A stretch of 64,000 nt of DNA from a virus. The DNA is taken from positions 1 to 64,000 of IMG/VR virus record IMGVR_UViG_3300008110_000097. The stretch is one strand, 5' to 3'. Both the position numbers and the translations under genes were made by a program. The notes beneath the pieces are model-generated. The model did not search any database, was not told the origin of the DNA, and saw only the letters and a list, made by a program, of their open reading frames with translations. Below are positions 44,192 to 55,198 of this stretch, in pieces. The number at the start of each line of letters is the position of its first letter. Within the stretch, counting starts at the first letter, position 1.

Positions 44192-44221
44192 TAATAAACA
44201 AAACATAAATTAAAAACAGAG

Positions 44222-46763
<2,542 letters not shown>

Positions 46764-46770
46764 AAATTTT

Positions 46771-46797
46771 AAATCGCAACATATGTTGCGATTTTTT
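46771..46797 (+). terminator. Intrinsic terminator of the nrdJ operon
   Basis: AAATCGCAAC/GTTGCGATTT stem, loop ATAT, T-run. Confidence 0.92.
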
Positions 46798-46823
46798 ATT
46801 TATTACCATTTTAATATTCATTA

Positions 46824-46831
46824 TATTTATA
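46824..46831 (+). promoter_or_regulatory. Late-gene motif TATTTATA
   Basis: Only 3 bases before the ATG at 46835. If it is a -10 box, the message would be essentially leaderless. Confidence 0.5.
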
Positions 46832-46834
46832 AAC

Positions 46835-47284
46835 ATGGCGACATATGGTATAGATTATCCATTTAGAGATAGTAGAAAAGGTGATTTTTTAAGAATGACC
46901 GAAACTACCGAAAAAGAGGTGAGAGCAAATTTATTACATCTTCTATTAACAAGGAAGGGTAGTAGATATTATTTACCCGACTTTGGTACTAGATTATATG
47001 AATACATTTTTGATCAAAATGATATAGTTGCATATAATTTAATTGAAGATGAAATTAGAGAAAGTGTTAGAAAATATATACCAAATTTGGATATAAACTC
47101 AATAAAAATAATGTCTGGTGAAGATGATCCTGATAGACCAATTGCATCAATGGAGGATGAAGACAATAGACTATTTAGAGTTTCCGATTATTCTACAAAA
47201 CCATATACCGCAAAAGTAAAAATAGACTATACTGTAAATAATGGTACATTTTCGTCTTCCGACTTTATAATTATTAACATATAA
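46835..47284 (+). CDS. 25: Baseplate wedge protein gp25
   Basis: 149 residues from the ATG at 46835 (MATYGIDYPFRDSRKG). An upstream in-frame ATG exists, but it lies across the terminator. The protein follows the GPW/gp25 pattern: IDYPFRDS at the start, EKEVRANLLHLLLTRKGSRYYLPDFGTRLYEYIFDQND, then a DEIRESVRKYIPNL helix. The E-x-R-x-N-L-L-LL-T-R-x-G-x-R-x-x-x-P-x-F-G-T-R-L core is diagnostic. It seeds the sheath assembly on the wedge. It begins the second baseplate operon. Confidence 0.95.
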   Translation: MATYGIDYPFRDSRKGDFLRMTETTEKEVRANLLHLLLTRKGSRYYLPDFGTRLYEYIFDQNDIVAYNLIEDEIRESVRKYIPNLDINSIKIMSGEDDPDRPIASMEDEDNRLFRVSDYSTKPYTAKVKIDYTVNNGTFSSSDFIIINI

Positions 47285-47285
47285 G

Positions 47286-49118
47286 ATGGCAAAAAAAATA
47301 TCATACGCAACAAGGGATTTCGCTGGTTTAAGAGAAGAATTGGTTAGAATGACCAAAGATTATTATCCCGATCTAATTAAGAACACTAACGACGCATCTA
47401 TATATTCTGTTTTATTAGATATAAATGCGGCTGTTGCAGATAACCTACATTTTCACATTGATAGAGTTTGGCAAGAAACAATGTTGGATTTTGCACAACA
47501 AAGACAATCTCTATTTTTCATTGCTAAAACATATGGTTTAAAAATACCTGGAAATAGACCTTCGGTTGCGTTGTGTGATTTTTCAATAACAGTTCCAGTT
47601 AGAGGTGATAAAGAAGATGAAAGATATGAAGGTATTTTAAAAGGGGGTGCACAAGTTTCTGGTGGGGGACAGGTATTTGAAACTATTGACGATATTGATT
47701 TTTCAAATCCGTTTAATAATAGAGGTGAACCAAATAGATTGAAAATACCAAACTTTGATGCAAATAATCAGTTAGTATCATATACAATCGTTAAAAGAGA
47801 ACCAGTTGTTAATGGTGTTTCAAGAATTTTTAGAAGAGTCATAAATGAGTTAGATCAAAAACCATTTTTAAAACTTTATTTACCCGAACAAAATGTTTTG
47901 GGTGTTACTGCAGTAATACACAAAGAAGGAACTAGTTTCTCATCCAATCCAAATTCTGGTGAATTTAATACGTCAACAAATAAATGGTATGAGGTTAAAT
48001 CACTAATTGAAGATAAAGTTTTTGTTCCCGATCCAACATCTGTATCTGATAGAGATAATTTTAAAGCAGGAAATTATATAAATGTAACTAACAAGTTTGT
48101 TACGGAATATACACCAGAGGGTTATTTTTCGTTAACGTTTGGGTCTGGAAATGTTGATCCATTAGATAATTTAGATAATTTTATGACTAATAATATGAAA
48201 GTAAATTTAGGTGTTTATCTAAATAATCTTTCATTAGGTGCATTACCCAAGGTTGGGACAACATTATTTGTAAAATATAGAATTGGTGGTGGTAAAAGTA
48301 CTAATCTCGGTGTAAATGTAATAAACAGTGTTGATGAAGTGGAATTCAATGTTAATGGTCCAAATAGTACAATTAATAATCAAGTTATTAACACATTAAA
48401 CGTAACTAATATAACACCGGCTGTTGGCGGTTCCGATCAACCAACAATAGAAGAATTAAGAAATTTAATTGCATATAATTTTGCCGCACAAAATAGGGCG
48501 GTCACTTTAAATGACTATAAATCTTTGATTGAAACAATGCCATCCACATATGGGGCACCCGCCAAAGTTGAAGTTATGGAAGAAGATAATAAAGTTAGAA
48601 TTAAATTATTATCATATGATGATAGAGGTAATTTAATTGATATCGTCTCCAATACATTAAAAAATAATATTTTAAATTATTTATCTGAATTTAGAATGAT
48701 AAATGATTACATCGATATTGTTAGTGGTCAAGTAATAGATTTGGGTTTAGAAATAGACTTAATCATAGATAAGAACGTAAACAAGACAGAAGTAATTAAA
48801 GAAACAATAAATAAAACAATTACTTCATTTAGTATAGATGGTAGAAAAATGGGAGACCCTTTATTTTTGGGTGATCTATTTAAAGAACTTGGTAATGTAA
48901 ACGGTGTAATAAATGTTGTTGATATTAGAGCATTTAACTTATTAGGGGGAGAATATTCCACTGCTGAGGTTTCACAACCGTATGTAGATGATGTAACAAG
49001 GGAAATTCTACAATCCGATAAAACCATCTTTATGAAAGCAAATCAAATATATCAAATAAGATTCCCAAATAAAGATATAAAAGTTAGGGTAAAAACATTA
49101 GGTTCGACTACATACTAA
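47286..49118 (+). CDS. 6: Baseplate wedge protein gp6-like (gpJ family)
   Basis: 610 residues (T4 gp6 has 660). The start YATRDFAGLREELVRMTKDYYPDL, then NDASIYSVLLDINAAVADNLHFHIDRVWQETML, and EELRNLIAYNFAAQNRAVTLNDYKSLIETMPSTYGAPAKVEV are typical of the gp6/gpJ family. It forms the ring of the wedge (gp6 dimer). It sits one base after gp25 and shares its promoter, in T4 order. Confidence 0.93.
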   Translation: MAKKISYATRDFAGLREELVRMTKDYYPDLIKNTNDASIYSVLLDINAAVADNLHFHIDRVWQETMLDFAQQRQSLFFIAKTYGLKIPGNRPSVALCDFSITVPVRGDKEDERYEGILKGGAQVSGGGQVFETIDDIDFSNPFNNRGEPNRLKIPNFDANNQLVSYTIVKREPVVNGVSRIFRRVINELDQKPFLKLYLPEQNVLGVTAVIHKEGTSFSSNPNSGEFNTSTNKWYEVKSLIEDKVFVPDPTSVSDRDNFKAGNYINVTNKFVTEYTPEGYFSLTFGSGNVDPLDNLDNFMTNNMKVNLGVYLNNLSLGALPKVGTTLFVKYRIGGGKSTNLGVNVINSVDEVEFNVNGPNSTINNQVINTLNVTNITPAVGGSDQPTIEELRNLIAYNFAAQNRAVTLNDYKSLIETMPSTYGAPAKVEVMEEDNKVRIKLLSYDDRGNLIDIVSNTLKNNILNYLSEFRMINDYIDIVSGQVIDLGLEIDLIIDKNVNKTEVIKETINKTITSFSIDGRKMGDPLFLGDLFKELGNVNGVINVVDIRAFNLLGGEYSTAEVSQPYVDDVTREILQSDKTIFMKANQIYQIRFPNKDIKVRVKTLGSTTY

Positions 49119-49137
49119 AAACATTTTTCTTTATATT

Positions 49138-49162
49138 AATAGAAAATCAACTAGTTTCTATT
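49138..49162 (+). terminator. Weak hairpin after gp6, overlapping a promoter motif
   Basis: AATAGAAA/TTTCTATT with a 9-base loop, followed by T-rich sequence. The TATTTATT motif (49159-49166) overlaps its 3' arm, so attenuation is possible. Confidence 0.4.
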
Positions 49163-49166
49163 TATT
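49159..49166 (+). promoter_or_regulatory. Late-motif variant TATTTATT
   Basis: 9 bases before the ATG at 49176. Confidence 0.4.
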
Positions 49167-49175
49167 ATAAGAATT

Positions 49176-52100
49176 ATGCAAAAACATAGAATTTATACAG
49201 ACATAGGTGTAGATCAAAAAATAACCGTAGAATTAAAACAAGACTACGATTTACTAGAAATACTATCTTTAAAATTTTCACAACAAGAGGCTTACTCATC
49301 ATTTTGTGGTGATTATGGTGTTGTTGTTGGTAGAATATCGGTTAATAATGGTTTTGGTCTCCCAAATGCCAGAGTTTCTATTTTTGTACCAATATCAGAT
49401 GTTGATGAAAATGATCCTGTTTTATCTGAGTTGTATCCTTATAGATCAATAGATCAAAGAAACGATTCAAATTATAGATATAACCTATTACCGGCTAGAA
49501 AACAACATACAGGACACGTACCAACAGGTACATTTCCTGATCAATCTGACATCTTAAATAGAGAGGAAGTTTTAGAGGTTTTTGAAAAATATTATAGGTA
49601 CACCGTAAAAACAAATGAAGCGGGTGATTTTATGATATGGGGGGTACCATTAGGTAACCAAACATTACATATTGACCTAGATATGTCTGATGCGGGATGT
49701 CAATCATTAGTACCATATGATTTTATTTACGATGGTATATCTGAAGAAAAATTCGTAAATAAATACACATATAAAAGTGCGTCGGATATTGATTCTTTAC
49801 CACAAATTGTTAGTTATGATAAATCTATTGAGGTTTATCCTTTTTGGGGCAACCAAGAGTTATGTCAAATTGCAATCACTAGAGTTGATTTTGATTTATC
49901 TTCTCAAGGAGTAAGAATTGACCCGTATGCAATAATTGCGGGAGGTAGTTTTACCGATTCAGGTAAAGATGCGTTAAGGGTGAACTGTAACGTTGACAAC
50001 CAAATGGGTGAAAAATGTAGATTGATAACATTCAAAGGTGATGTCGAATCAATTAGATTTACTGGAAATTATGAGAAAAATCCTGACGGATCACCAAATA
50101 TAGACAGACCAATACTTGAATTTTTTGATATAGATAGTACAATAGATGAGAATGGTGTATTCTTTTTTAGAATACCAATGAATATGAAATATATTGCCAC
50201 AAATGAGTTTGGTGAATATTATGAAACAAATGACAAGAATATCGGTATTGCCACACAAGGTAATTATAGATTTCGTTTTTCATTGACTGAAGATACTGGT
50301 GCTAGAAATAGATTTACGGGTAAATTCTTAGTACCAAATGTTAGGGAATATCATATAGGTGATACAAGTTTTCAAGGATCACCAACAACAATTGATAGTA
50401 GATCATATTCATTTAGTACTAATATTGATGATTATCCTCCTGACGCAAGAAAAGAAATTGCCGGAACAAGTGTGGACGCAATTACTAGTGATAACTACGG
50501 GGTTCCACAAGACTATTTTTACCAATTTAGATACGGTAGAATATACACCGTTAGTGAATTTATAAACAAATATTATAAAACAAGTGCATTAGAAAGGGCA
50601 TTTAGTTTTTTTAAAAAGGATAGAAGAGAATCTTTTATTGGTATTAAAGAAAACTGGCCACAAGAAAAAGATGATTGTGAAAATGTTAATAATTATTTTC
50701 CTGTAAACGATGCGGTTAGAAATCATAGATTTCAATTTTTCATTTTAACGGTATTAAATTTTATTGAATATATCGGTAACGTGATTTCTTTATTTATAAA
50801 AGAATTTGTGACGGCCGCTCTTTTTGGTATTGCGGAAGCAATAGCAAGTAGTGGGGTGTCAAACGATGCTGCTGCTAGAACATTTAGAAGGGGTAAGGAA
50901 TTTCAATTTACAAATATTTTTAGACTTCAGTTATTGGTGTATCCTGATTGTTACGATTGTAATGAAGATAATGAAGAAACACCTGTACAAACTCCACCAG
51001 TGGCACCGACGGCCGATGATTATAAAAATAAACCACCTGTTGCCACAAATTTCACTGTAGAAGAAAAATATGAGATTAGAAGAAATACCGACATATGTAG
51101 AAAGTATGTATTTAGAAATTATAGTTCAAGTGCATGTACTTTAACATATATAGATTGCGATGATGTCAGTAGAACGATATATCTTCCTGTTGAAGAAAAT
51201 CCGTCTAATGGAATTGAAGTATGTGCAAAAAAAGGTCAAACCATTACAATACCGCCAGGTTTTGGTTCACAAGTAACGGCTACACAACAAAGTCCCGGTG
51301 CTTATTGTTCCGGCAACGCTGATGATTCTTTATATTTCACATATCCTTGTGATGCATATACTTTTAAAAATATAGGTTTAAGTGCTTTTACAATAAATAA
51401 TTTTGTTGATTGTAATAATGCGTCAGGAAATACTATAACAGTTCCAACAGGAACATCTGGTAACACATTTGTTTTTTGTGCTAAAAGAGGACAATCATTT
51501 ACAATTCCACCACAATTTACTGGTGTAACTTATACCACATCATCAACATCGGCATATTGTAATAGATGTGGTGGTACGGGAATTGACGTATTTTCAAATT
51601 ATACAGGGTCAACTGTTGATGGTGCCATTATGAATAGAAAATATCTATTGGAAATTACACCACTTATTGGTACAGACCCACAATATATTTTTATTGGATG
51701 TGGAACCAATTACCCCATAATATATTCTGGACAATATGGTAGATGGAAAGTAGGTGGAGGGGTATATAGTGTTTTGGCTAGTTTTCTTGCCGATGAAACT
51801 AACACAAGATATGATACACCTATTCAAAATTCTGTACATGAAGATCATGGTTGTGTTTTTCCTATATCTAAACTTATATATGTGGAAGATTGTTCTGACG
51901 TATCAGCACCGGACCCAAATCTACCATCAGGAATTGAGGAAGAAGGTTGTAATAAGTACGATTTTATAATTGACACAAAATGGACAGAAGATGGTGGTGG
52001 TGGTAGTATGAATTTACAGGCATTTGTTTTCCCGTTATATAATGGCGGAACACCACTACAAGAATATGCCGCCGCGAGAAATGTTTTAATGGGTTGTAGA

Positions 52101-53777
52101 CCAGGTGATTGTTACCCAACAAATTCAAGTACATATAATGTTGGTTGTATTAGTAATGGTTCTATTGGTGCCGGAACTAGTTTATGGGATCAATTGGATG
52201 GAAATTATTCAACAAATATTTTACAATCACATCCCGATCCATGCTTTAGTGGTGTACCATGTAATGTTGGTGCTGTTGCAAGTATTTATGCCAAATGGCC
52301 AACAGATCCGAATGGAGGATTTAGAAATGCCACAACAAGATGTATTGTGAATGGTGCATATGCTGGCGAAGTAAAGAAAAAGGGACCATATTATTGTGAT
52401 CAAGGATTAACACAAAGAGGTACATTATCAGGATATTCTGAATTTAGAGATGGTGTTTATAGTATAGTACCATTAGCAGGAAACACATTTACAATGTTAA
52501 AATCTTTTAGAAGAAGAAAATTATTCCATAAGCTAATGTGTGGAGGGGTGGTATCATATACATTTAATGATTCGTGGTTATTAGGGTCACTATATTTCTT
52601 TCAATTTATGAAAAGAGGAAGTAATAGATTTTGTAAAGAATGTGTGTATAAAGTTCAAGACGCAACGGGCCTCCATTTCTATTATAGATCTACACCATAT
52701 AGTCCGAGTTATTCGGCATCAGAAACACAATATGATTACGATCCCGCAACTGGAACTCAATTAGGTGTAAATACTTCTTTAACGAGTGATTATGCGAACA
52801 AAACAAAAGGATTTTATGGTCAAGTTAGGGCAATTGATTATGGTGCAAATTTTAGTACTCCATTACCTTTTATGAATTTAATTGGTGATTTGTTTAATGG
52901 GTTAAATTACAAAAGAGAAATAAATTTCCCAACAACAATTATTGATTTAGGACCAAGAAACACTTGGATTAATGAAATATGTACCGATCCTGAGTTAGAT
53001 GTTAATTGTTCGATATCTAGAAGTATAGGTGCAACATCATATAAAGGATTAGATGATTTAATGGAATATATTGTTCAATCTAAAGAAATAAAAGAAAGGG
53101 GAAAATTAGATGTACAAGATTTATTTGATGCAAGAGCAAACGGACTAATAGATGGTGATATCGCCCAATTAATGAATTTTAATACACAATCGGGAATTTT
53201 TCCATTTGAATATGAAGAATCATTTTCACCATACACAGCACAATACAGTACGGTATTTGATGGTAAAGGTCCAGTCGGTCTTGATTTTGTATTTAGTGAA
53301 GATGATCCCGATACGGTTACATTTGAAAGAGCAGGTGAACTAATTAGAAAATGTTTAAATGAACCAACAAGGCTTGGTGACGTATCCCAAAGAGTTCCAT
53401 ATTATATGTGGGATACTATAGGACATGGTTTCGGAGAATCAACAACTGGTAATATAGGTAGTGATGAAGGACAAAGTTATTATAGTGGTAAAATATATAA
53501 CCAAAAAATACAATTAATGAAGGGTAATATGAATCCTGATCCAAACGCAAATCCGTTGGATGATGATTATTTTGATCCCTATGTTTTACCACCAATAAGA
53601 GATTGTATTGATGCTGGTAGTGGTGAAAAGAAATATAATGACAATTATAAAGAACATACTGTGAATGGTGTCAAAAGACATACTATGGAAATTGGTATAC
53701 CATTTCATTATTATTTTGGATTAAGAAAAGGTAAGACCGCCTTTGATAAATTTATTGAATTTTACGGACCTTTCTAA
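49176..53777 (+). CDS. Very large baseplate protein with repeated Cys-containing beta domains
   Basis: 1533 residues. The N-terminal part (DYDLLEILSLKFSQQEAYSS, then VVVGRISVNNGFGLPNARVSIFVP) contains a transthyretin/CarbD-like strand pattern, a module often used in baseplate proteins. A hydrophobic segment lies at about 520-555 (FILTVLNFIEYIGNVISLFI). Residues about 636-800 hold two copies of a 70-residue domain (YVFRN-YSSSACTLTYIDC...EVCAKKGQTITIPP and YTFKNIGLSAFTINNFVDC...VFCAKRGQSFTIPP). The C-terminus is rich in aromatic residues. It lies downstream of gp6, but gp7-like features are in the gene at 59551, so it is an extra wedge or peripheral baseplate protein. Confidence 0.65.
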   Translation: MQKHRIYTDIGVDQKITVELKQDYDLLEILSLKFSQQEAYSSFCGDYGVVVGRISVNNGFGLPNARVSIFVPISDVDENDPVLSELYPYRSIDQRNDSNYRYNLLPARKQHTGHVPTGTFPDQSDILNREEVLEVFEKYYRYTVKTNEAGDFMIWGVPLGNQTLHIDLDMSDAGCQSLVPYDFIYDGISEEKFVNKYTYKSASDIDSLPQIVSYDKSIEVYPFWGNQELCQIAITRVDFDLSSQGVRIDPYAIIAGGSFTDSGKDALRVNCNVDNQMGEKCRLITFKGDVESIRFTGNYEKNPDGSPNIDRPILEFFDIDSTIDENGVFFFRIPMNMKYIATNEFGEYYETNDKNIGIATQGNYRFRFSLTEDTGARNRFTGKFLVPNVREYHIGDTSFQGSPTTIDSRSYSFSTNIDDYPPDARKEIAGTSVDAITSDNYGVPQDYFYQFRYGRIYTVSEFINKYYKTSALERAFSFFKKDRRESFIGIKENWPQEKDDCENVNNYFPVNDAVRNHRFQFFILTVLNFIEYIGNVISLFIKEFVTAALFGIAEAIASSGVSNDAAARTFRRGKEFQFTNIFRLQLLVYPDCYDCNEDNEETPVQTPPVAPTADDYKNKPPVATNFTVEEKYEIRRNTDICRKYVFRNYSSSACTLTYIDCDDVSRTIYLPVEENPSNGIEVCAKKGQTITIPPGFGSQVTATQQSPGAYCSGNADDSLYFTYPCDAYTFKNIGLSAFTINNFVDCNNASGNTITVPTGTSGNTFVFCAKRGQSFTIPPQFTGVTYTTSSTSAYCNRCGGTGIDVFSNYTGSTVDGAIMNRKYLLEITPLIGTDPQYIFIGCGTNYPIIYSGQYGRWKVGGGVYSVLASFLADETNTRYDTPIQNSVHEDHGCVFPISKLIYVEDCSDVSAPDPNLPSGIEEEGCNKYDFIIDTKWTEDGGGGSMNLQAFVFPLYNGGTPLQEYAAARNVLMGCRPGDCYPTNSSTYNVGCISNGSIGAGTSLWDQLDGNYSTNILQSHPDPCFSGVPCNVGAVASIYAKWPTDPNGGFRNATTRCIVNGAYAGEVKKKGPYYCDQGLTQRGTLSGYSEFRDGVYSIVPLAGNTFTMLKSFRRRKLFHKLMCGGVVSYTFNDSWLLGSLYFFQFMKRGSNRFCKECVYKVQDATGLHFYYRSTPYSPSYSASETQYDYDPATGTQLGVNTSLTSDYANKTKGFYGQVRAIDYGANFSTPLPFMNLIGDLFNGLNYKREINFPTTIIDLGPRNTWINEICTDPELDVNCSISRSIGATSYKGLDDLMEYIVQSKEIKERGKLDVQDLFDARANGLIDGDIAQLMNFNTQSGIFPFEYEESFSPYTAQYSTVFDGKGPVGLDFVFSEDDPDTVTFERAGELIRKCLNEPTRLGDVSQRVPYYMWDTIGHGFGESTTGNIGSDEGQSYYSGKIYNQKIQLMKGNMNPDPNANPLDDDYFDPYVLPPIRDCIDAGSGEKKYNDNYKEHTVNGVKRHTMEIGIPFHYYFGLRKGKTAFDKFIEFYGPF

Positions 53778-53816
53778 TATGTTTATAAAAGATTTATTTA
53801 GTAAAAGAAGACCAAA
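53775..53816 (+). repeat. 42-base exact direct repeat, copy 1
   Basis: taat-ATG and the first 38 bases of the first caspase-like gene; identical to 54487-54528, including all synonymous sites, although the genes diverge strongly afterwards. Confidence 0.9.
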
Positions 53817-54489
53817 CCATTTGATAATTTTTATTGATAACAATAAAACAGATAATGGATTATTTACAATTTTTTCTAAATTTTTACATTCCATTGGTCC
53901 ATATCGGAAAATTGATGATGTGATACACGATCTAAATATTTTTAAAAAAAAATATACAAATAAATTAGATTACATAATCATAATGACAAATGGTAAAGGT
54001 AAACATTTAGTACACACAAAAGAAGGTGACGATAAAGTTTTTGAATTATTGTTACAATTAAAACCAATGTTAAAGGAAAACGGATCAATGTTATTCGGTA
54101 CTTGTTTTGTTGGAACAATAAATAGGAAATTAGTTGAAATGTCACAAAAATTAGATGGAATTAAAATAGTTGCACCAGACACGATTGCTAATTATTTTAC
54201 TTCTTTATTTAGATTATTTAAACATGGGAAAATGTGTTCATGTAAAGATAAAAATTATAGTCAAAATTTAATATCTAAATTACCACAAAGTCAAAGAGGT
54301 ATGGAACGAGACGAACAAACAATGATCGAAATAAACAGAAGAACAGATAATGAAGTGATAAATTGGGAAAGTTGTGGTATGGCTTATGAATATAATAAAA
54401 GAACTATCGAAGATGGAATTTGTGAAAATATTACACAACCATGGTTAGCGATTCATGGATTAATGAATTATTTTTTTAATACACAATAA
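53779..54489 (+). CDS. Caspase-like (His/Cys) protein, tandem copy 1
   Basis: 236 residues from the ATG at 53779 (MFIKDLFSKRR); an upstream in-frame ATG would overlap the structural gene. An alpha/beta layout: IIFID strand, then KLDYIIIMTNGKGKH76L, then ENGSMLFGTC109F and a Cys-containing C-terminal half (MCSCKDK; WESCGMAYEYNK). A His after a strand, then a Cys at the end of the next strand about 33 residues later, is the dyad arrangement of caspase-fold (clan CD, DUF4347-like) peptidases. Same architecture as the next gene. There is no signal peptide. Encoded in a baseplate operon. Peptidase activity, target and inhibition are unknown; a non-enzymatic structural role cannot be excluded. Confidence 0.6.
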   Translation: MFIKDLFSKRRPNHLIIFIDNNKTDNGLFTIFSKFLHSIGPYRKIDDVIHDLNIFKKKYTNKLDYIIIMTNGKGKHLVHTKEGDDKVFELLLQLKPMLKENGSMLFGTCFVGTINRKLVEMSQKLDGIKIVAPDTIANYFTSLFRLFKHGKMCSCKDKNYSQNLISKLPQSQRGMERDEQTMIEINRRTDNEVINWESCGMAYEYNKRTIEDGICENITQPWLAIHGLMNYFFNTQ

Positions 54490-54528
54490 TATGTTTATAA
54501 AAGATTTATTTAGTAAAAGAAGACCAAA
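54487..54528 (+). repeat. 42-base exact direct repeat, copy 2
   Basis: Second copy of 53775-53816, at the start of the paralogous gene. Confidence 0.9.
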
Positions 54529-55198
54529 TCATGTTGTTGTTTATCTGGATTATGATAAAAAAGATAAACTTTTATTTAGAACATTTTCCAAATTCACTTA
54601 TTCAATTGGTCCGGTTAAAACAGTAAACGAAGTTATTGAAAATATAAAAAAATTTAAACAAAAGTATCCAAATAAATTGAAGTACGTTACCATTAATACA
54701 TATGGTAGAGGTAAACATTTAATAAACTCAAAAGAGTTAAAAGAAATTGATGGTGATGAAAAATTAAATTTATTATTAAATGAATTGGTTAGTCTATTAG
54801 ATACAAATGGTACATTGCAATTTGCAACATGTTTCGCTGGAATGGCACATAGAAAATTGGTTGAGGTTTCTGAAAAGTATGGTGGTATAAAAACAGCCTC
54901 AATGTATGGTGCTTACAGTTTAAATGGTAAAGCCGTTGTTTGTAAATGTAAAGAAAATGGGTTTAGTAAAAAAACAATAGATAATATGAAACCAAGTAAG
55001 AATGGTATTTTTAATGATGAAGTGGAAATGATGAACATATACCGAAGAACTGATGGTGAGGAAATGAGTTGGGAAACTTGTGGAATGGCCTATGAATATA
55101 ATAAAATAATGATTGAAAATGGAATTTGTGAAATAAAAAAACAACCATCATCATCAATAAGATGTGTTATGAATTATTTATTTAATATACAAAGATAA
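54491..55198 (+). CDS. Caspase-like (His/Cys) protein, tandem copy 2
   Basis: 235 residues, starting with the same 14 residues (MFIKDLFSKRRPNH) as the preceding gene. The dyad candidates are conserved: H76 in YGRGKHLI and C114 in FATCFAGMAHRKLVEVS. The C-terminal half is also parallel (VVCKCKENGFSKK, SWETCGMAYEYNK, and an MNYLFN end). The copies otherwise differ at many positions, so duplication is not recent, yet the G-x-G-K-H-L, T/x-T-C-F-x-G and C-G-M-A-Y-E-Y-N-K blocks are retained: these are the likely functional sites. It is followed without a gap by a structural gene. Confidence 0.6.
   Translation: MFIKDLFSKRRPNHVVVYLDYDKKDKLLFRTFSKFTYSIGPVKTVNEVIENIKKFKQKYPNKLKYVTINTYGRGKHLINSKELKEIDGDEKLNLLLNELVSLLDTNGTLQFATCFAGMAHRKLVEVSEKYGGIKTASMYGAYSLNGKAVVCKCKENGFSKKTIDNMKPSKNGIFNDEVEMMNIYRRTDGEEMSWETCGMAYEYNKIMIENGICEIKKQPSSSIRCVMNYLFNIQR

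Noticed and set aside
44150-44221. Cobalamin riboswitch before the B12-dependent reductase
   Set aside because: The gap is only 30 bases, A-rich and unstructured, with no B12-box-like element.
53743-53778. Upstream start for caspase-like copy 1
   Set aside because: The extra 12 residues overlap the structural gene, and copy 2 starts with the identical MFIKDLF.
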